NCBI GenBank assembly: GCA_009936885.1
Contig: JAACDT010000005.1
Span: forward strand, 1-10,982
Direction of reading: 5' to 3'
DNA from: Alphaproteobacteria bacterium
GTDB lineage: Bacteria; Pseudomonadota; Alphaproteobacteria; Puniceispirillales; Puniceispirillaceae
Length of the DNA stretch: 10,982 nucleotides
Positions 6,683 through 10,982 of this stretch are shown here, piece by piece. The notes under the pieces were generated by a model. It saw only the letters and a program-made list of their open reading frames with translations, searched no databases and was not told where the DNA came from. Each line of letters opens with the position of its first letter. The first letter of the stretch is position 1. The translations under genes were made by a program, and so were the position numbers.

Positions 6683-8100
6683 TGGAATTATTGTCTCCTT
6701 GGGATTTGGCCCTCATATGCGGCGGAAATTGGCATCTTGACCAAGTGCCCTCCACCGAATTTACAAACGCCAAAATCAATAGCCGTGAAATCAATAATAA
6801 TGAGTTATTCTTTGCGCTAAAAGGTCATAATCTTGACGGGCATGATTTTGTAACAGGGTTAAAGCCCCCTGCAGCTGCAATTGTCGAGCGGCCTGTAAAT
6901 ATCGCACAAGTGCCTCAATTAATTGTGGCCTCCCCCTTAGATGCAATGCATCGATTAGCAAACACATTTATACAAGAAACAAATGCAATAAAAATTGCGG
7001 TTACAGGATCTGTTGGAAAAACCGGAACCAAGGAGATGCTCGCCAGATGCTTGAGCCAATTTGGGGACACGCACGCAAATCAAGGTAATTATAATAATTA
7101 TCTGGGCGTGCCGCTTACGCTATTATCAATGCCATCCCAGCTCTCATATCTAGTAACAGAAATAGGAATGAACCATGAAGGGGAGATTGCCCCTCTTAGC
7201 AAACTTGTCAGGCCAAACATCGCGATTATTACAAAAATCGCTGAATCTCATATAGGTCACTTGCATTCACTTCAAGCAGTTGCTCACGAGAAAGCTAAAA
7301 TATGTGCTGGGATGAGCCCTGATGGCTGTATTATTCTACCACGGGACGATGACCAATATTCTATATTGGAAAAAGCGGCTATTAACGCAAAAATTGGAAC
7401 CATCATTAGCTTTGGAAAAAATAGCACTAGCACAGTTCAGCTTCTCTCACGCATAGTGGATGATGCGCATAACAGCCGGATAAAACAGCATATTTCATTT
7501 AGAATTGGCACAAATACCTACCAGCTCGGCATCGCAATGCGGGCAGAACATTGGGCAATTAACGCGCTTAGCGTAATTGCGGCCTGTCATTTTATGGGCC
7601 TTGATATCAATAAAGCCTGTGCAAGTCTGCAGAACCAAACCGAACTAGATGGCAGAGGGGCTGCAATACATCTCACAATTAATACTCATTCAACTCTTCT
7701 AATTGACGATGCGTATAATGCGTCCCCTTCTTCAATGAAAGCTGCTATTTTGGATGTTGCCAGCCGGCCAGAAGCGAATAAAATATTTATCCTCACAGAT
7801 ATGCTTGAGCTTGGTGAATTTAGCGACGAGATGCATGCCAAAGTAGTCCCTGACATCATTCAAGCGCACCCATCGAGCGTAATTCTGGTTGGCCCTGCCC
7901 TGAAGAAAATAAAAAAAGCCCTTCAACCTATTACAGCAGTCCATACATTTGTAAATGTTGAAGAAGCTAAACCAGTGATAGAATCGCTTATTAGTGAGGC
8001 TAGTATAATACTTGTCAAAGGCTCTCATGGCTCTGGCGCATATTTGCTTGTGCAACATTTAAAATCATTATCTGACAAGGAGATCGCAAATGCTGTCTGA
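6679..8100 (+). CDS. murF: UDP-MurNAc-tripeptide D-alanyl-D-alanine ligase MurF
   Basis: MurF adds the D-Ala-D-Ala dipeptide to complete UDP-MurNAc-pentapeptide in the cytoplasm. The 473-residue product has an N-terminal substrate domain with [16 protein letters not shown] (33-48), the P-loop [13 protein letters not shown] (109-121), [16 protein letters not shown] (134-149), [10 protein letters not shown] (161-170), the HIGHL segment (191-195), and a likely carbamylated lysine at K205 in HEKAKI. The C-terminal domain begins after LDGRG (323-327), and [11 protein letters not shown] (343-353) is a MurF hallmark separating it from MurD and MurE. VKGSHGSG near the end is also typical. It overlaps murE by four bases and mraY by 11. 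The sequence looks intact throughout. Confidence 0.97.
   Translation: MMELLSPWDLALICGGNWHLDQVPSTEFTNAKINSREINNNELFFALKGHNLDGHDFVTGLKPPAAAIVERPVNIAQVPQLIVASPLDAMHRLANTFIQETNAIKIAVTGSVGKTGTKEMLARCLSQFGDTHANQGNYNNYLGVPLTLLSMPSQLSYLVTEIGMNHEGEIAPLSKLVRPNIAIITKIAESHIGHLHSLQAVAHEKAKICAGMSPDGCIILPRDDDQYSILEKAAINAKIGTIISFGKNSTSTVQLLSRIVDDAHNSRIKQHISFRIGTNTYQLGIAMRAEHWAINALSVIAACHFMGLDINKACASLQNQTELDGRGAAIHLTINTHSTLLIDDAYNASPSSMKAAILDVASRPEANKIFILTDMLELGEFSDEMHAKVVPDIIQAHPSSVILVGPALKKIKKALQPITAVHTFVNVEEAKPVIESLISEASIILVKGSHGSGAYLLVQHLKSLSDKEIANAV
8077..8082 (+). promoter_or_regulatory. Ribosome binding site of mraY, inside the murF end
   Basis: AAGGAG lies 7 bases before ATG 8090, within the last codons of murF. 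It supports the 11-base overlap of the two genes and the short N-terminus of MraY. Confidence 0.75.
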
Positions 8101-9175
8101 TATCCTTGTACCTTTCAGCGATCAGTACCAAATATTTAATCTTTTTAACTACATTACCTTTAGGACGGGCGGGGCTGTACTAACAGCTCTTCTTTTCTCG
8201 CTTATTCTTGGCACGCCTTTTATAGCTTGGCTAAAATCACGTCAGGTAGAGGGTCAACCTATAAGAGATGATGGGCCTGATACACATTTTGCTAAAAAAG
8301 GCACCCCAACGATGGGCGGGCTTCTTATTCTATCAAGCCTTGTGATTTCCTCCCTTCTTTGGGTTCCACTTGGAAATCCTTATCTATGGCCTGTTTTAGT
8401 CGTCATTGTTAGCTTTGGGTCTATTGGCTTGGTCGATGACTGGATGAAATTAAGCAAAAATACAAGCAAAGGTTTGAGCGGCAAGCGCAAACTTCTTCTT
8501 CAATTAGTTTTCTGCATATTTGTTAGCATGTTCTTTGTCGAACTCTCACCAGAAGAGCTGAGATACAGCGTTGCTGTTCCCTTTTTCAAAGAACAGCTTC
8601 TTCCCCTTGGGTTATTCTACATTTTATTTACAAGCTTTGTAATTGTCGGTGCCTCACATGCTGTGAATTTAACAGACGGGCTTGATGGGCTGGCAATTGT
8701 TCCTGTGATGATTGTTGCTTCATGTTTTGTTCTATTCGCTTATCTTTCTGGAAATATTAATTTTGCCTCCTATTTGCAGATTAGCTACATTCCTGGCGTA
8801 GGCGATCTTGCTACCCTATGCGGCGCCCTGATAGGGGCCAGCCTTGGATTTTTATGGTTTAACGCTCCCCCTGCCAAAGTATTTATGGGTGATACAGGCT
8901 CCCTTGCATTAGGCGGCGCACTTGGTGCTATATCGGTTGCTACCCGCCATGAATTCGTGCTGGCAATTGCAGGGGGCTTATTCGTACTGGAAACAGTCTC
9001 CGTTATATTGCAAGTTGCCTCCTTTCGGCTATTTGGTAAACGTATATTCCTGATGGCGCCTCTTCATCATCATTTCGAAAAGAAAGGCTGGGCTGAATCA
9101 ACGATTGTAATCAGATTTTGGATTATTTCTGTTGTTCTCGCTCTAATTAGTCTTTCAACGTTAAAGTTGCGGTAG
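8090..9175 (+). CDS. mraY: Phospho-N-acetylmuramoyl-pentapeptide-transferase MraY
   Basis: MraY transfers phospho-MurNAc-pentapeptide from UDP to undecaprenyl phosphate, making lipid I at the inner membrane. The 361-residue product is a polytopic membrane protein of standard length with about ten hydrophobic segments. Diagnostic blocks: [18 protein letters not shown] (60-77), the metal-site aspartates D116-D117 in [16 protein letters not shown] (193-202), [12 protein letters not shown] (265-276) with D268, and the MraY-specific triple histidine H326-H328 in [13 protein letters not shown]. The histidine block separates it from the related WecA/TagO transferases. The start overlaps murF by 11 bases. 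The stop (TAG 9173-9175) is followed by the only true gap between genes in the operon, 11 bases. Confidence 0.97.
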   Translation: MLSDILVPFSDQYQIFNLFNYITFRTGGAVLTALLFSLILGTPFIAWLKSRQVEGQPIRDDGPDTHFAKKGTPTMGGLLILSSLVISSLLWVPLGNPYLWPVLVVIVSFGSIGLVDDWMKLSKNTSKGLSGKRKLLLQLVFCIFVSMFFVELSPEELRYSVAVPFFKEQLLPLGLFYILFTSFVIVGASHAVNLTDGLDGLAIVPVMIVASCFVLFAYLSGNINFASYLQISYIPGVGDLATLCGALIGASLGFLWFNAPPAKVFMGDTGSLALGGALGAISVATRHEFVLAIAGGLFVLETVSVILQVASFRLFGKRIFLMAPLHHHFEKKGWAESTIVIRFWIISVVLALISLSTLKLR

Positions 9176-9186
9176 AGGATTTAGTA

Positions 9187-10539
9187 ATGTTACACAAATC
9201 TAAATCCACAAATATACAACACCTGCAGAAAATTGCGGTTCTTGGTTTAGGCAGGTCAGGATTGGCAGCCTTAAGACTGGCTGTCAGCAATCATATCACA
9301 ACGTATGTTTTTGATGATAATAAAGAAAAAGTTCCAGAAGAATTTAGGAAATTATATGCACATTATTCAGACTGGCCTTGGGATGGGCTTGATGCAGTTG
9401 TTTTTAGCCCTGGCATTCCAACCTATCTGCCAGAGCCACATCCTGCATCGCTACTTTCTGCTAAATTTAAAGTGCCCATCATAAGCGATATAGAGCTTGT
9501 GATTAGACTTCAGCCAGCATCTAAATGGATCGTAATAACAGGCACTAACGGGAAATCTACGACAACAGCGCTTACCGCTCATATACTGCGTTCTTCTGGA
9601 AAAGCTGTTGCTGTTGGGGGCAACCTTGGCACGTCAATGGCTGTATTAAATAGCCCTGGCGTAGATGGTTACAGGGTGGTTGAATTATCCTCATACCAAT
9701 TAGAAATCACACCCTCTCTAAATCCAGATATATCTGCAATCCTTAACTTATCTCCTGACCATCTTGACAGGCATGGCTCGATGGCAAATTACGCAGCTGC
9801 CAAGGCAGAAGCTGTACGAAACGTAAAGCCAAATGGGTTAATTATTCTTGGTAATGGCGCAAACCTGCTACCGCTACTCCCCGCAAGGTATAAGTGCCAG
9901 CTTCATTTAATAAGCAAAGATGACGCCCCTGATGGGATACACCAAAACTTTGCATTATCTGGGTCCCATAATGCAGAAAACGCAGCGGTTGCGGCGACTA
10001 TATGCAGATATGTTGGTATAAAAGAAGAACAGATTAAAACAGCTATTTTGAGTTTCAAGGGATTACCGCACCGGTTAGAACTGGTTGCAAGCTGTGATAT
10101 AGCTGGAAATCAATTACGAATTATAAATGATTCCAAAGCAACTAATGATGCCGCAGCAGCGCGGGCATTATCTTCATTTCAGCAAATTTTCTGGTGCGCG
10201 GGCGGCCTTGCAAAAGAACCTAGCTTACCAAATTGTATAAAAGAATTAAGGCAGGTTAAGCATGCCTATCTATATGGAAACTCAAAAAAACAATTTCAGT
10301 CAGAATTATCAGGGTTAATCCCTACAACGCTGGCTGAGAATTTAGAAGACGCTACTAGCAAAGCATTTGCAGCTGCTAAAAAATTAACACTTCAAGATGG
10401 GGTTGATAGTTTTGTTTTATTATCTCCAGCAGCTGCTTCTTTTGATACATTCGCTAATTTTGAAGAGCGGGGCAGACAATTCACTGACCTTGCTAAAAAA
10501 CTATGCCAACAGCAGCCTCCCTATGTGGAGACGCTATAA
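9187..10539 (+). CDS. murD: UDP-MurNAc-L-alanine--D-glutamate ligase MurD
   Basis: MurD adds D-glutamate to UDP-MurNAc-L-Ala, the second step of stem-peptide assembly in the cytoplasm, upstream of MurE. The 450-residue product has an N-terminal Rossmann-like domain opening with KIAVLGLGRSGLAAL (15-29) and SPGIP (74-78). The ATPase domain follows, with P-loop GTNGKST (119-125), GGNLGTS (144-150), ELSSYQLE (166-173), NLSPDHLDRHGS and a likely carbamylated lysine at K206. The C-terminal domain carries LPHRLE, NDSKATND and the end motif LLSPAAASFDTFANFEERGRQF. AGAGGA (9174-9179) sits 7 bases before ATG 9187 and overlaps the mraY stop. The TAA shares one base with the ftsW ATG. MurD precedes MurE in the pathway but follows it in the operon, the usual dcw order. 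Confidence 0.97.
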   Translation: MLHKSKSTNIQHLQKIAVLGLGRSGLAALRLAVSNHITTYVFDDNKEKVPEEFRKLYAHYSDWPWDGLDAVVFSPGIPTYLPEPHPASLLSAKFKVPIISDIELVIRLQPASKWIVITGTNGKSTTTALTAHILRSSGKAVAVGGNLGTSMAVLNSPGVDGYRVVELSSYQLEITPSLNPDISAILNLSPDHLDRHGSMANYAAAKAEAVRNVKPNGLIILGNGANLLPLLPARYKCQLHLISKDDAPDGIHQNFALSGSHNAENAAVAATICRYVGIKEEQIKTAILSFKGLPHRLELVASCDIAGNQLRIINDSKATNDAAAARALSSFQQIFWCAGGLAKEPSLPNCIKELRQVKHAYLYGNSKKQFQSELSGLIPTTLAENLEDATSKAFAAAKKLTLQDGVDSFVLLSPAAASFDTFANFEERGRQFTDLAKKLCQQQPPYVETL

Positions 10540-10982
10540 TGTTGGATAGAACAGAAAGATCTCTTATTGGAATTTGGTGGTGGACCGTAGATAGATGGCT
10601 GCTTAGCATTGTGCTTGTTCTTATGGCACTTGGAACCATCTTGGTTATGGCCGCCAGCCCGCCAGTAGCGCTCAGAATTGGCCTACCAGAGCAACATTTT
10701 GGCTGGCGACAAATGATATTCCTCATGCCCGCTTTATGCGTTATGTTATTTTTCTCCATGATTTCAGCAAGACAAATTCGGGTTATCAGTTTACTCGGCC
10801 TTTCTGCTGCTATCGGATTAATGATTATAACAGCTTTAGTAGGCAATGAAGTAAATGGCGCTACAAGGTGGGTTTCTGTTGGGCCATTCCGAGTTCAGCC
10901 TTCTGAGTTCGCAAAACCATTTTTTGCAGTAATTTGTGCATGGTTATTAACGCTTTGGAGAGATGGTGAAGATTTCCCAGGC
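10539..10982 (+). CDS. ftsW: Septal peptidoglycan glycosyltransferase FtsW (5' part; runs off the window)
   Basis: FtsW is the SEDS-family polymerase that makes septal glycan strands from lipid II, paired with FtsI. Only the first 148 codons are present and the frame is open to the last base. A short cytoplasmic lead (TERSLIGIWWWTVDRW) precedes hydrophobic segments at about 20-40, 58-76 and 82-101. The family signature follows: GNEVNGATRWVSVGPFRVQPSEFAKP (102-127), including NGATRW (106-111) and QPSEFAK (120-126). FtsW is preferred over the paralogue RodA because of its place after murD in a dcw cluster; the visible part alone does not fully separate them. GGAG (10527-10530) is 8 bases before ATG 10539, which shares a base with the murD stop. 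In related clusters murG and murC follow. Confidence 0.94.
   Translation, partial: MLDRTERSLIGIWWWTVDRWLLSIVLVLMALGTILVMAASPPVALRIGLPEQHFGWRQMIFLMPALCVMLFFSMISARQIRVISLLGLSAAIGLMIITALVGNEVNGATRWVSVGPFRVQPSEFAKPFFAVICAWLLTLWRDGEDFPG

Overview
This window holds the upstream end of a division and cell wall (dcw) cluster, with an RNase P RNA gene and the tail of an ABC-F ATPase gene before it. The organism is most likely an alphaproteobacterium with an AT-leaning genome. The evidence is the gene order, the meso-diaminopimelate type MurE (DNPR motif), the type A RNase P RNA, and the protein flavour (GYSRE in Rsm[13 protein letters not shown] in MurF, the AEW...RPERL block in FtsL). A marine lineage such as SAR116 is a guess I cannot test here. 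All genes are on the plus strand and use the standard code.

Layout. Positions 1-900 encode the C-terminal 299 residues of a Uup-like ABC-F ATPase whose start lies before the window. After about 105 bases with a possible promoter comes the RNase P RNA (about 1006-1392), closed by an 11-bp P1 helix. The stretch 1393-1720 has no gene. It holds a weak candidate terminator, a perfect AT-only palindrome (1521-1542), and just before mraZ a striking array of five pentamers at an exact 10-bp period (1625-1669). The array matches the known arrangement of MraZ operator boxes.

From 1721 to the window end the genes are packed in one direction: mraZ, rsmH (mraW), ftsL, ftsI, murE, murF, mraY, murD and the 5' part of ftsW. 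Neighbours overlap by 1 to 14 bases, and the only gap is 11 bases (mraY-murD). I see no terminator inside the run, so it is almost certainly one operon with translational coupling. In four cases the ribosome binding site for the next gene lies inside the end of the previous one and fixes the start (ftsI, murE, murF, mraY).

Functionally, MurD, MurE and MurF are successive amino-acid ligases that build UDP-MurNAc-pentapeptide in the cytoplasm. MraY loads it onto undecaprenyl phosphate at the inner membrane. FtsW polymerises the resulting lipid-linked precursor and FtsI crosslinks it at the septum, with FtsL as part of the division complex. MraZ is the likely autoregulator, and RsmH methylates 16S rRNA. 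Every protein shows its expected catalytic motifs at normal length.

I found no undescribed system. The points most worth a second look are in the mraZ upstream region: the box array, its orientation, a flanking 9-bp inverted repeat, and the AT palindrome.
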